Positions 42,514-51,171 are shown, numbered from the stretch's first letter. The stretch: DNA of 64,000 bases from Streptomyces lacrimifluminis (GCF_014646095.1 NZ_BMMU01000024.1:1-64000), one strand, 5' to 3'. Notes: generated from the letters alone by a model not told the origin. Made by a program: numbers and translations.

Positions 42514-45500
42514 ATGCGGTGCAGTCTGCGGTTCGGACTGCTGGGCGCGCCCGTTCTGTACGACGGAGACGCCCCCAACGCCCTTACCGGGGACGGAATC
42601 CAGCCGATCGGCAGCATCAAGGTACGGACGCTGCTCGCCGCCCTGCTCCTCGAACCCGGCAGGGTCGTCCCGGTCGGGACGCTCAAGGACGCGCTGTGGG
42701 GCGGGGTTCCGCCGGTGTCCGCGCAGGCCTCGCTGCACAACCACGTGACCCGGCTGCGCCGGCTCCTGGACGATCCGGGACGGCTGCGGGCCGTAACGCC
42801 CGGATATCTCCTACGGGTCGGCCCGGGCGAGCTGGACGTGCACGTCTTCCAGGCCCATGTCGAACGGGCGCGGGCCGCCCACGCCAACCAGGACTGGCAG
42901 CGCGTCCTGGACGAGTGCGCGTCGGCCCTCGCCCTGTGGCGCGGCGCCCCGCTGACCGGCCTCCCGCCCGAGACCGTCGGATACGCGTTCACCCAGCGAC
43001 TGACGGAGGCCCGCCTGCTCCTCCTGGAGTGGCGCTACGACGCCGAGCTGTACGTCGGCGGCCCCCGACTCCTCTCCCTGATCCCGGAGTTGACGGCCCT
43101 GACGGCCGAGCATCCGCTGCGCGAGTCCTACCACCGCCAGCTGATGCTCACCCTCCACCGCACCGGCCGCCGAGCCGAATCCCTCGCTGTCCACCGTGAC
43201 CTCCGCAACCGCCTCCTGGACGAACTGGGCGTGGAACCGGGCCCGGCAGTACGTGCGGCCCACGTGGAGGTACTGCGCCTCCCGGCGGGGCCGACGGGTT
43301 CGACCGGCCCGGCGGGTCGGGGGAGCCAGGGGGCCCCGGAAGGCCCGGCGGGCCGGGGAGGCTCGGGAGTCCTGGCGGGCCCGGGAGCCCAGGCAGCTCT
43401 GGCGGGCCGGGAGTGGCCGGGCGTTCCGGCGGACCAGGCGGGTCGGGCGGGCCGGGGAAGCCCGGAGGAGTGGGGAAATCTGGCGGCTCCGGCAGATCCG
43501 GCAGGTTCGGTCGGCTGGGATGGGCTGGTTGATCCGGTGGACCCGGCGGGTCGGGGAGGGCCGGGGGATCCGGCAGGTCCGGCAGGCCGGGAGTGGCTGG
43601 AAGATCCGGCGGGCCAGGCGGGCCAGGCGGGTCGGGGAGGGCCGGGGGCTTCGGCGGCCCCGGCAGGTTCAGTTGGCCGGGAGAGGCTGGTGGATTCGGT
43701 AGACCGGGCGGGTCGGGGAGGCCCGACGGGCCACGGGGCCCCGGCAGATCCGGGGGATCCGGCAGGTCCGGCCAGCCGGGAGCGGGCGGGAGATTCAGCG
43801 GACCAAGCGGGTCCAGAAGGTCCGGCGCCCTTGGCGCATCCGGTGTGTCGAGAGCGGCCGGGAAATCCAGCGGGCCAGGCAGGTCCGGGAGGTCCGGCGG
43901 ATCTGGGCGACCAGGAGGGTTCAGCAGGACCGGGAACCCCGGCGGGTCCAGCACGCCCAGAAGGGCGGGGAGGCCCGGTGGGGTCAGGCCGCCCAAGGGG
44001 TCGGGAGACTCCGGGTGATCCGGGTGACCGGGAGGTTCCGGGCGGCTTCGCGATGCCCGCCGACCTTGCGCCGCCCACCGACCTGGCGGTTCCCTGTGTC
44101 CCCGCACAGCCGACTTCGGGCTCGGCCCCGCGAACGGCTCCCGCCCCCGAACCCCGAGCCGCGTCGGCACCATGGCGATCCGCCCCCGCACAGCGGCGCG
44201 AGCAGGCGCCGCGACCTGGGTCGGCATCATCATGGCCTGAGCCGACGCCGCGACCGACCTCGGCCTCAGCGCGCCCTCAGCCGGTACCCCCATCCGGGCC
44301 GACGCCGCGACCGACCTCGGCCTCAGCATGCCCCGAGCCAGCACCCCGATCCTGGCCGACCCCGCGACCGACCTCGGCCTCAGCGCACCCCGAGCCGGCG
44401 CCCCGACCCGCTCCGGCTTCAGCGCGCCCGGTTTCGGCGTCGGCACCGCGAGCTGCCTCGGCATCCGTATCGCCCCGGGTTCCCCGTCCCGCCCAACTGC
44501 CGCCGGCCCCGGTCCACTTCACCGGCCGTGCCCCCGTCGCCGACGACCTGCGCCGGATCCTGGTCCCACCGGCGCACCCCGGACCTGGTGTCACCGTCGG
44601 CGCTCCCGTCGCCGTGATCCACGGCATGCCCGGTGTGGGCAAGAGTGCCCTGGCGCTGCACGTCGCCCACGCTCTCCGGGGCCGCTTCCCGGACGGTCAG
44701 CTGTACGTCGACCTGCACGGCAGCGTCTCCGGGGCGCCCCCGCTCACCCCCGCCCACGCCCTCACCGTCCTGCTGCGCGACCTCGGCGCCGACCCGCTCC
44801 GCATCCCCGAACACCCGGACGAGGCAGCCGCGTTACTGCGTTCCCTGCTCGCGCCGACCCGCACCCTGCTGGTCCTGGACGACGCCGAAGGCGCCGCGCA
44901 GATACGGCCGTTGCTCCCGGCGGGTGCCGGCTGCGCCGTGATCGTCACCAGCCGGTCCCCGCTGACCGTCCTCGACGGCGCCCGGCGCTTCCCCCTCACC
45001 CCCCTGACCGGCGGGGAGAGCGCCGAGCTGTTGCGGACCGTCTCCGGACGGGACGGCCTCGACGCGGCCCACCCTCTCGTCGAACTCACCGGCCGCCTCC
45101 CGCTCGCCCTGCGCGTGGTCGCCGCCCGGCTCGCCGCCCGCCGGGCCCTCACTCCGGACGTGCTCGCCGCTCAACTGGCCTCCGCCGACAGCAGGTTGCC
45201 GCACCTGGAGTACGACGACCTGAGCGTCCGCCGCTCCCTGGCCGGCGCCCATCACGCGCTGCACACCTCCGCCCGCGAGACCGACCGCGACGCGGCCCTC
45301 GCCCTGCGCCGCATCGGCACCCTGGACCTCCCCACGTACGACGCGCCGCTCCTCGCCCGCCTCACCGCGACCGGCGAACACCGCGCCGGGGCAGCCCTGG
45401 ACCGCCTCGTCGACGTAGCCCTCCTGGCGGAGACCGCGTACGGCCACTACGCACCCCACGACCTGGTCAGGGACTACGCCCGTGAACTGGCCGACGCCGA

Positions 45501-45543
45501 GGCCGAAGCGGCAAGCGGCGACCCGGCGGCCGGCCAGGGTTGA
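42514..45543 (+). CDS. AfsR-like regulator with a long collagen-like linker
   Basis: A protein of 1009 residues from the ATG at 42514. Residues 1-100 form an OmpR-type winged helix (FGLLGAPVLYDG, HNHVTRLRRLL) and 100-255 a bacterial transcriptional activator domain. About 260-500 is a Gly/Pro/Ala-rich collagen-like stretch (PAGPTGSTGPAGRG and similar). About 500-665 is Pro/Ala/Ser-rich with three PTPRPTSASA-type repeats. From about 670 there is an NTPase domain with the P-loop GMPGVGKSA and LLVLDDAEGA. The C-terminal TPR region of AfsR is missing. A TTA codon at 44833-44835 would place it under bldA control. It is isolated, with no clear target cluster adjacent in this window. Confidence 0.9.
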   Translation: MRCSLRFGLLGAPVLYDGDAPNALTGDGIQPIGSIKVRTLLAALLLEPGRVVPVGTLKDALWGGVPPVSAQASLHNHVTRLRRLLDDPGRLRAVTPGYLLRVGPGELDVHVFQAHVERARAAHANQDWQRVLDECASALALWRGAPLTGLPPETVGYAFTQRLTEARLLLLEWRYDAELYVGGPRLLSLIPELTALTAEHPLRESYHRQLMLTLHRTGRRAESLAVHRDLRNRLLDELGVEPGPAVRAAHVEVLRLPAGPTGSTGPAGRGSQGAPEGPAGRGGSGVLAGPGAQAALAGREWPGVPADQAGRAGRGSPEEWGNLAAPADPAGSVGWDGLVDPVDPAGRGGPGDPAGPAGREWLEDPAGQAGQAGRGGPGASAAPAGSVGRERLVDSVDRAGRGGPTGHGAPADPGDPAGPASRERAGDSADQAGPEGPAPLAHPVCRERPGNPAGQAGPGGPADLGDQEGSAGPGTPAGPARPEGRGGPVGSGRPRGRETPGDPGDREVPGGFAMPADLAPPTDLAVPCVPAQPTSGSAPRTAPAPEPRAASAPWRSAPAQRREQAPRPGSASSWPEPTPRPTSASARPQPVPPSGPTPRPTSASACPEPAPRSWPTPRPTSASAHPEPAPRPAPASARPVSASAPRAASASVSPRVPRPAQLPPAPVHFTGRAPVADDLRRILVPPAHPGPGVTVGAPVAVIHGMPGVGKSALALHVAHALRGRFPDGQLYVDLHGSVSGAPPLTPAHALTVLLRDLGADPLRIPEHPDEAAALLRSLLAPTRTLLVLDDAEGAAQIRPLLPAGAGCAVIVTSRSPLTVLDGARRFPLTPLTGGESAELLRTVSGRDGLDAAHPLVELTGRLPLALRVVAARLAARRALTPDVLAAQLASADSRLPHLEYDDLSVRRSLAGAHHALHTSARETDRDAALALRRIGTLDLPTYDAPLLARLTATGEHRAGAALDRLVDVALLAETAYGHYAPHDLVRDYARELADAEAEAASGDPAAGQG
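44241..44410 (+). repeat. 57-bp tandem repeat, three copies, in the AfsR-like gene
   Basis: Three near-identical 57-bp units begin at about 44241, 44298 and 44355. Each contains CGCGACCGACCTCGGCCTCA and encodes a 19-residue Pro/Ser/Ala repeat. The unit length is a multiple of three, so the frame is kept. Confidence 0.9.
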
Positions 45544-45549
45544 CGCGCG

Positions 45550-47301
45550 TCACTTGGCGTCGGCATAGCACTCCACCACCGCCGTACTGAACGGAAACCG
45601 CACCGGCGTGTCGCCGAACGTCAGCCGCCCCGCCAGCTCCGCCGCCTCCCGGATCGCCGCCACGACCGTCTCCGCCTCCTCCTCTGGACAGTGCACGATC
45701 ACCTCGTCGTGCTGGAAGAAGACCAGCTCGGCGGCCATCCCCGCACAGGTCCGGCGCAGCGCGGCGAGCAGCAACAGAGTCCAGTCGGCGGCGCTGCCCT
45801 GGACGACGAAGTTGCGCGCGAAGCGGCCCCGGGCACGGGAGTTGGAGGAGGCGTACCCCGGCACCCACTCCTGCGCGCCCGTACCTCCTGTGCCGCCCGT
45901 GCCTCCCGTGTCCCCGCCGGGGCCGGCGCCCTCGTCCTCCGGGAGCGGGATGCCGGCCTCCTCCACCGAGTCGTCGTTGGCCCGCACGGCAGGGGGACAC
46001 GTACGCCCGAGCCACGTCCGCACGAGCCGCCCCTCCTCTCCCGCGCGCGCCGCCTCGTCCACGTACGCCACCGCCTTCGGGAACAGGCGTCTGAGCGCGG
46101 CGAGGTTCTTGAGGCCGTCCCCGGAGGTCTGTCCGTACACCGCGCCCAGCACGGCGAGTTTGGCCTGCTCCCGGTCGCCGGAGAACGCCCGGTCGGAGAC
46201 GGACTGGTAGAGGTCGGTCTCCCGCCCCGCGACCTCCATCAGCCCGGGATCGCGCGAGATGGCGGCGAGGACACGCGGCTCCATCTGGTCGGCGTCGGCG
46301 ACGACGAGCCGCCAGCCCGGGTCGGCGACCACGGCCCGCCGGATCACCTTGGGGATCTGCAGCCCGCCCCCGCCGTTGGTGACCCAGCGTCCGGTGACCG
46401 TCCCGCCCGCGAGGAACTCGGGTCTGAACCGCCCGTCCCGTACCCAGTCATGGAGCCAGGACCAGCCGTGCGCGACCCAGATCCGGTACAGCTTCTTGTA
46501 CTCGACAAGGGGCTTCACCGCCGGATGGTCGATGCTCTCGATCTCCCATCTCCGCGTGGACCGCACCTTGATCCCGGCCTGCGCGAAGGCCTTGACGACA
46601 TCGGCGGGCAGATCGGGCCGCACCCGGCGCCCGAACGCCGTCGACACCTCGTCCGCCAGCTCGGCGAGCCGCCGGGGCTCACCCCCGCCCGCGTACCGCT
46701 CGCCCAGCAGTTCGTGGAGCAGGCCGCGATGGACGTCCGCGCTCCATGGCAGACCCGCCGCGTTCATCTCGGCGGCCACCAGCATCCCCGCCGACTCGGC
46801 GGCCGTCAGCAGCCGCATCCGGTCCGGGTGCGCGGTCGCGTCGTGCCGCCGCTGCTGGTCGGCGTACACCTCGGCGAGGTCCGTCAGCGGCAGATGGACG
46901 CTCTGGGGCTCGAAGAGCGGTGACTGCGCACCGGGTTCGGCGGACCGCTGCGGCGGATCCGGCGGTACGGGGCCACCACGCAGCCGGGCGAGGGCCGCCG
47001 CCGCCGACCGGGGTTCGCCGAGCCGCCCCTCGTGCCCGAGCAGGAGCGTCTCGGCGTCCTCGATGTCGTAGCACCGCTCTACTCGCACCCCCGTGGCGAG
47101 CAGTCGCGGATAGACCTCGGGGGTGGACCGCCACACCCACCGCGTGACATCGGGCCGGTCACGGACGGCCGCGCCGAGATCCGCCTCCCGCCGCACCGGC
47201 CCGGCGGGCAGCCCGTCCGGACCGAGGGGGGCGATCTCCACGCCACCGTCCTCGGCCGGAGCGAGCGCCCACCGCTCGGCCGTCTCCGCCACGCCTGCCA
47301 T
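45550..47301 (-). CDS. Family A DNA polymerase (PolA-like, short form)
   Basis: A 583-residue polymerase without the 5'-nuclease domain. Residues 1-200 are a divergent 3'-5' exonuclease-like region; 200-580 are the palm, fingers and thumb. Motif A reads LVVADADQMEPRVLAAIS instead of the usual DYSQIELR. Motif B is REQAKLAVLGAVYGQTSGDG and motif C is FFQHDEVIV. Both catalytic aspartates (motif A and C) remain. Actinobacteria often carry such a second PolA-like protein, annotated as bifunctional exonuclease/polymerase, with an unclear repair role. The short 248-bp-downstream neighbourhood gives no operon partner. Confidence 0.9.
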   Translation of the reverse strand: MAGVAETAERWALAPAEDGGVEIAPLGPDGLPAGPVRREADLGAAVRDRPDVTRWVWRSTPEVYPRLLATGVRVERCYDIEDAETLLLGHEGRLGEPRSAAAALARLRGGPVPPDPPQRSAEPGAQSPLFEPQSVHLPLTDLAEVYADQQRRHDATAHPDRMRLLTAAESAGMLVAAEMNAAGLPWSADVHRGLLHELLGERYAGGGEPRRLAELADEVSTAFGRRVRPDLPADVVKAFAQAGIKVRSTRRWEIESIDHPAVKPLVEYKKLYRIWVAHGWSWLHDWVRDGRFRPEFLAGGTVTGRWVTNGGGGLQIPKVIRRAVVADPGWRLVVADADQMEPRVLAAISRDPGLMEVAGRETDLYQSVSDRAFSGDREQAKLAVLGAVYGQTSGDGLKNLAALRRLFPKAVAYVDEAARAGEEGRLVRTWLGRTCPPAVRANDDSVEEAGIPLPEDEGAGPGGDTGGTGGTGGTGAQEWVPGYASSNSRARGRFARNFVVQGSAADWTLLLLAALRRTCAGMAAELVFFQHDEVIVHCPEEEAETVVAAIREAAELAGRLTFGDTPVRFPFSTAVVECYADAK

Positions 47302-47347
47302 TCCACGAGTGTGGCAGCAGGGTCTGACAACGCCCCCGACCAGCGCT

Positions 47348-47374
47348 TTCAGTACTTTCCGTCAGTACTTTCAG
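47348..47374. repeat. Direct repeat GTCAGTACTTTC
   Basis: CAGTACTTTC occurs twice 15 bp apart in the short gap between the polymerase start and the Clp-N gene stop. Its role is unknown. Confidence 0.7.
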
Positions 47375-47384
47375 GCAAGTGCTC

Positions 47385-48119
47385 TCAGCCCTGCTCGCCG
47401 AACTCCACCTTGATCCTGGCGAGGGCCGAGACGACGTACTCCTCCGTCGCCGCCTTGGTGAGACCGAGGCCGGACAGCACCCCCTCGCCGTTCTCGAACT
47501 CCAGCAGGGCGAGCAGGATGTGCTCGGTGCCGACGTAGTTGTGGCCCAGACGCAGGGCCTCGCGGAAGGTGAGCTCCAGCACCTTCTTGGCGTCGGAGCC
47601 GTACGGGACGAGTTCCGGTACCTCCTCGACGGCGGGCGGCAGCGCGGCGGTGGCGGCCTGGCGCACGGTGTCGAGGAGGATGCCCTGGGCGGTGATCGCC
47701 TTGGCGGCCACGGCCTCCGGCTCGGCGAGCAGACCGAGGACCAGGTGCTCGGGGCGGCCTTCGGGGTTGCGGGCGGCGATGGACTCGTTGTGGGCGGCTG
47801 CCACGGTGTTGCGGGCCCGCGGGGTGAACCGCTGGAAGCCCTGGCTGGGGTCGAGGTCGACGGACTCCTTGGGCACGAACCGCTTCTGCGCGGCCTGCCG
47901 GGTGACGCCCATGCTCCTGCCGATGTCGGTCCAGGAGGCACCGGAACGCCGTGCCTGGTCCACGAAGTGCCCGATCAGATGGTCGGCCACCTCGCCGAGG
48001 TGATCAGCGGCGATCACCGCGTCCTGAAGCTGTTCGAGGGCGTCGGTGTGCACTTTCTTGATGGCCTCGATGAGGTCGTCGAGGCGTACGGAGGCCCGGA
48101 TGGGCTCGTTGGTCGTCAT
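47385..48119 (-). CDS. Clp N-domain protein with helix-turn-helix
   Basis: A 244-residue protein without AAA+ ATPase domains. Residues 15-85 are helical and include a helix-turn-helix-like segment, SWTDIGRSMGVTRQAAQKRF. Residues 90-240 are two Clp N-terminal repeats (FTPRARNTVAAAHNESI, TFREALRLGHNYVGTEHILLALL). The Clp N domain normally binds substrates or adaptors of ClpC. Together with the helix-turn-helix this suggests a regulator that senses proteostasis. TGTCAAC dyads immediately upstream are likely its own operator. It is divergent from a DUF2786 gene. Confidence 0.85.
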   Translation of the reverse strand: MTTNEPIRASVRLDDLIEAIKKVHTDALEQLQDAVIAADHLGEVADHLIGHFVDQARRSGASWTDIGRSMGVTRQAAQKRFVPKESVDLDPSQGFQRFTPRARNTVAAAHNESIAARNPEGRPEHLVLGLLAEPEAVAAKAITAQGILLDTVRQAATAALPPAVEEVPELVPYGSDAKKVLELTFREALRLGHNYVGTEHILLALLEFENGEGVLSGLGLTKAATEEYVVSALARIKVEFGEQG

Positions 48120-48120
48120 G

Positions 48121-48168
48121 TGTCAACCGTAGGTTGTCACCCCCGGACTGTCAACCCGAAGTTGACAG
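48121..48168. promoter_or_regulatory. Two TGTCAAC dyads between divergent genes
   Basis: TGTCAACC-GTA-GGTTGTCA (48121-48139, one mismatch) and CTGTCAAC-CCGAA-GTTGACAG (48148-48168, perfect) lie 2 bp upstream of the Clp-N ATG and 31 bp before the DUF2786 gene. This is a candidate operator pair for the helix-turn-helix of the Clp-N protein. Confidence 0.7.
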
Positions 48169-48198
48169 TCAATGTCGACGGCATGAAACGATCGACGG

Positions 48199-49368
48199 GT
48201 GACCAGCAGCAAGCCCTCTCCGCCCGGCACCGTCGAACGCGCCTTCCGGGCCGCCCTGTACGCCGACACGGACACCTCCCTCGACACGGGCGCGTCCCTG
48301 CTCGCCGCCGACCCGGCAGCGGACGCCGAACTCGCCCGGCACGGCGAGGAGTTCGTGGCCTCGGCCTGGCGTAGGGGCTGGCAGCCGGCCGACCTCGTAC
48401 GCCTCGTACGGCGCGAACTGGACGACGTACACGTACGCCTGGTGTCGGCGCTGATCAGTGCCCAGGCGCCGAACGACCGGGCCCGGGGCCGCCGCTGGAC
48501 GGAACAGCTGACCGACCTCGCCGTGACGCCTGCCCCACCGCGCGCGGACCGCTTCACCCACGCGACGACCGTCCTGGAGCTGTACCGCCTGCTGCTTGGC
48601 CTGCCGACGCTGGAGTCCCTGGACGAGCAGCCGGCGGTGGCGGGGGAGGGTGCCCGTCCGGAGCGCCCGGAGTCCCGCATGCTCACCCGTATCCGCGCGC
48701 TGCTGGCGAAGGCGGAGGCGACCGGGTTCCCCGAGGAGGCCGAGGCGCTGAGCGCGAAGGCCCAGGAACTGATGGCCCGGCACAGCATCGACGAGGCCCT
48801 GCTCGCGGCGGGCGCCCCGGCGGGCGACGCCCCGCGCGCGCGGCGCCTGGGTGTGGACGCCCCGTACGAGGAGGCCAAGGCGGTCCTTCTGCACGCCGTC
48901 GCCGACGCGAACCGCTGTCGAGCGGTGTGGAACGAGGCCCTGGGCTTCTCCACGGTGGTGGGTTTCGAGCCCGACCTGGAGGCGGTGGAACTCCTCTACA
49001 CGTCCCTGCTGGTGCAGGCCACGACGGCGATGACCAAGGCGGAGGCCGCGCAGCGGGCGAAGGGCCGCAACCGGACGAAGACCTTCCGTCAGTCCTTCCT
49101 GGCCGCCTACGCCCACAAAATGGGCACCCGCCTGGCCGCCACGGCGGCAGCGGAGACGGCGGACGCGGCGGCGACCCGGACCACCGGCCCCCTGCTCCCG
49201 GTCCTGGCCACCCGGGACCTGGCGGTCACCGCCCACCTGGACCAGATGTTCCCCACGACCACGACAACCCGCCTGCGAGGCGTGACCGACGAGGCGGGCT
49301 GGACAGAGGGCACCGCAGCGGCGGACCGGGCGGCACTGCACACGCGCCCGCACCTGCCGGGCGCGTAG
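48199..49368 (+). CDS. DUF2786-domain protein
   Basis: A 389-residue soluble protein. A DUF2786 motif spans about 153-197 (RIRALLAKAEATGFPEEAEALSAKAQELM) and a DUF7168-like region about 215-330 (GFSTVVGFEPDLEAVELLY). The N-terminal 150 residues are helical and unassigned. The GTG at 48199 is preceded by the shared TGTCAAC dyads. The biochemical function is unknown. The divergent pair with the Clp-N helix-turn-helix protein suggests co-regulation. Confidence 0.85.
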   Translation: MTSSKPSPPGTVERAFRAALYADTDTSLDTGASLLAADPAADAELARHGEEFVASAWRRGWQPADLVRLVRRELDDVHVRLVSALISAQAPNDRARGRRWTEQLTDLAVTPAPPRADRFTHATTVLELYRLLLGLPTLESLDEQPAVAGEGARPERPESRMLTRIRALLAKAEATGFPEEAEALSAKAQELMARHSIDEALLAAGAPAGDAPRARRLGVDAPYEEAKAVLLHAVADANRCRAVWNEALGFSTVVGFEPDLEAVELLYTSLLVQATTAMTKAEAAQRAKGRNRTKTFRQSFLAAYAHKMGTRLAATAAAETADAAATRTTGPLLPVLATRDLAVTAHLDQMFPTTTTTRLRGVTDEAGWTEGTAAADRAALHTRPHLPGA

Positions 49369-49447
49369 GCCGACGAGCGCCCGCCCGCACGTTCAGCCTG
49401 TCCTGCGCTTGAGGGCGAGGCCGTTCAGGCCGACAGCGGGGGTCTGG

Positions 49448-49473
49448 GGGCGGCAGCCCCCCCAGGAGCGGAT
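49448..49473. terminator. G/C hairpin after the DUF2786 gene
   Basis: CTGGGGG pairs with CCCCCAG around a short loop within a Streptomyces-type intergenic GGGGTCTGGGGGCGG sequence. It lies between the convergent DUF2786 and lipoprotein genes. Confidence 0.6.
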
Positions 49474-49507
49474 GGGACGGGTATGGGCGGCGGGGGCGAA
49501 GAAACCC

Positions 49508-50041
49508 TCAGGACCCCAGCCCCGCCGTGGGCAACCCCGAAGGAAGCTGTCCGCCCTGCGACTTCGTGTACGTCTCCGTGCCGAGGCCGCTCTCCCAGGT
49601 GATCTTCATCGACGTCTTGTCGACGGAGTCGACCATCCCCTCGGCCCGGTCCTTGCTCCCGTCCGAGCACGTCAGACGGACCATCTGCATCCCCGACTCC
49701 TGGCCCGCCGTCCCGCTGCACACGGTCCCCCCGGTGGCGAACAACCCCGCCTTCGCCCCGGTGACCACCAGCGCCACGGCACTGCCCTTGCTGGTGGTCA
49801 GCCAGCTGCCCACCAACGCGCTGTCCGTAGTGGTCGAGCCGCTACTGCCGTCACCGTTGCCCGCGTCGGAGGGCGACGGCGAGTCCGTCGAGGCCGACGA
49901 GTCCGTACCGCCGCTCGCCGACCCGCCGTCGGACCCTCCGTCACCACTGCACCCGGCAAGCAGCAGCACAGCGGCCACCCCGGCCGCCGAGGCCACACCA
50001 GCCCTGCGCGCCAGCACGCGCGCGTACGTCACCGAAGTCAC
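49508..50041 (-). CDS. Lipoprotein of unknown function
   Basis: A 177-residue exported lipoprotein. The lipobox LLLAGC (Cys near residue 31) follows an Ala/Val-rich hydrophobic segment. A Gly/Ser/Thr/Asp-rich linker (about 32-72) tethers a small domain (about 75-175) with strands LVGSWLTTSKGSAVALVV and MVRLTCSDGSKDRAEGMV. The two cysteines of that domain may form a disulphide. The function is unknown. Confidence 0.88.
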   Translation of the reverse strand: MTSVTYARVLARRAGVASAAGVAAVLLLAGCSGDGGSDGGSASGGTDSSASTDSPSPSDAGNGDGSSGSTTTDSALVGSWLTTSKGSAVALVVTGAKAGLFATGGTVCSGTAGQESGMQMVRLTCSDGSKDRAEGMVDSVDKTSMKITWESGLGTETYTKSQGGQLPSGLPTAGLGS

Positions 50042-50106
50042 CGGGAAGCTCCCAACCAGTAGCCGCTAGCGATAGTCGTACGACCGCACGACACGACCGC
50101 AGCAAG

Positions 50107-50412
50107 CTACCAGGAGGACTTGCGCACCCCCGGAAGGAATCCGGCATGAGCCTGTTCCCGCAGGCCGACCCGGGACAGTCCGAACGCCCGGAAGTACCCG
50201 CGGGGCCGCCCGTCCACCTGGTCCCGGTTGCGCACGCGCGTGGCGCTCGCGTCACGCGGCTGCCGTTCCAGCTCCCGCAGCGCCGCCGCCCGTTCCGCGT
50301 CCGTCGAGGACGGCAGCCGGACGATCTCCTTCAGCTCGGCCCGCCGCTGGGCGTACCGGGCGACGATCTCCTGCCGCTTCTCGTTCTTCGCGATCTTGCT
50401 CTTCTTCGCCAT
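50107..50412 (-). CDS. rpsN: Ribosomal protein S14, zinc-independent form
   Basis: 101 residues, MAKKSKIAKNEKRQEIVARY to KSSW. It matches the longer S14 form, with RVRNRDQVDGRPRGYFRAFGLSR and without the CxxC pairs of the zinc-binding form. It is downstream of rpmB in a two-gene unit, 38 bp after its stop. Such cysteine-free paralogues replace zinc-binding ribosomal proteins when zinc is scarce. The Zur-type box at 50721-50735 controls the unit. Confidence 0.95.
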   Translation of the reverse strand: MAKKSKIAKNEKRQEIVARYAQRRAELKEIVRLPSSTDAERAAALRELERQPRDASATRVRNRDQVDGRPRGYFRAFGLSRVGLREQAHAGFLPGVRKSSW

Positions 50413-50450
50413 GTCGCTACCGCCTCGGTCCCTTTCGTTCCTTCCGGCCG

Positions 50451-50687
50451 TCAGACCTTGACCCCACGGGCCCGGATCCGGGCCACCGCCGCCTCGACGC
50501 CGATCGTGTCGACGGTCTTGATCCCCTTCGTGCTCAGCCGCAGCCGGACGTGCCTGCCCTCGCTCGGCAGCCAGTACCGCTTGGACTGGATGTTGGGGTT
50601 GAACCGACGGGACGTCCGCCGGTGGGAGTGGCTGATGGTGTTGCCGAAGCCCGGCTGGGCGCCGGACAGCATGCAGTGGGCGGACAA
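50451..50687 (-). CDS. rpmB: Ribosomal protein L28, zinc-independent form
   Basis: 78 residues from a TTG at 50687, with GGGAGAGG upstream on the coding strand. ISHSHRRTSRRFNPNIQ is the L28 signature. Of the four zinc cysteines expected in the zinc form only Cys5 remains, so it is the C-minus paralogue. It is the first gene of the leftward half of a divergent zinc-response pair. The Zur-type box begins 34 bp upstream of its start. Confidence 0.93.
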   Translation of the reverse strand: MSAHCMLSGAQPGFGNTISHSHRRTSRRFNPNIQSKRYWLPSEGRHVRLRLSTKGIKTVDTIGVEAAVARIRARGVKV

Positions 50688-50720
50688 GGTGACGCACCTC
50701 TCCCGGTGAGGTTATGCAAA

Positions 50721-50735
50721 TGGAAGTCGTTTTCA
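50721..50735. promoter_or_regulatory. Zur box between rpmB and rpmG
   Basis: TGGAAGTCGTTTTCA (TGAAAACGACTTCCA on the other strand) fits the Streptomyces Zur palindrome TGaAAacGatTTtCA. It lies midway between the divergent rpmB and rpmG starts. Confidence 0.85.
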
Positions 50736-50748
50736 GTAAGGTACCAGT

Positions 50749-50913
50749 ATGGCTCGCAACGAACTCCGGCCGGTCATCAAACTCCGGTCCACGGCCGGGA
50801 CCGGCTTCACCTACGTCACCCGCAAGAACCGCCGTAACGACCCGGACCGCATGACCCTGCGGAAGTACGACCCGGTCGCCGGCCGTCACGTCGACTTCCG
50901 AGAGGAGCGCTGA
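50749..50913 (+). CDS. rpmG: Ribosomal protein L33, zinc-independent form
   Basis: 54 residues, beginning MARNELRPVIKLRSTAGTGF. The RKNRRNDPDRMTLRKYDP block is typical of L33. There are no cysteines, so no zinc ribbon. The ATG is 13 bp after the Zur-type box, and rpmE2 follows by 9 bp. It is too short to be predicted by length alone but unmistakable by sequence. Confidence 0.96.
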   Translation: MARNELRPVIKLRSTAGTGFTYVTRKNRRNDPDRMTLRKYDPVAGRHVDFREER

Positions 50914-50922
50914 TCAGCCGTC

Positions 50923-51171
50923 ATGCGTGAAGGAATCCACCCGGCGTACGGGCCCGTCGTCTTCCGCGACCGGGCCGCGAACCACGCCTTCCTGACCCAG
51001 TCCACGATGACCAGCGAGAAGACGATCGACTGGGAGGACGGCAACACCTACCCCGTCGTCGACGTCGAGATCTCGAACGTCAGTCACCCCTTCTACACCG
51101 GCACGGCCCGCGTTCTGGACACGGCCGGCCGCGTGGAGCGCTTCGAGCGCCGCTACGGCAAGAAGGACTGA
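50923..51171 (+). CDS. rpmE2: Ribosomal protein L31 type B
   Basis: 82 residues, MREGIHPAYGPVVFRDRAAN onward, with SNVSHPFYTGTARVLDTAGRVERFERRYG. It lacks the CxxC of type A L31. It follows rpmG and precedes a cobW-like gene by 10 bp, as in other Zur-controlled units. Confidence 0.95.
   Translation: MREGIHPAYGPVVFRDRAANHAFLTQSTMTSEKTIDWEDGNTYPVVDVEISNVSHPFYTGTARVLDTAGRVERFERRYGKKD

Noticed and set aside
43290..44510. Repetitive DNA that could be taken for a CRISPR array
   Set aside because: Units lack fixed direct repeats with unique spacers, and the sequence is in frame and codes a collagen-like/Pro-rich linker.
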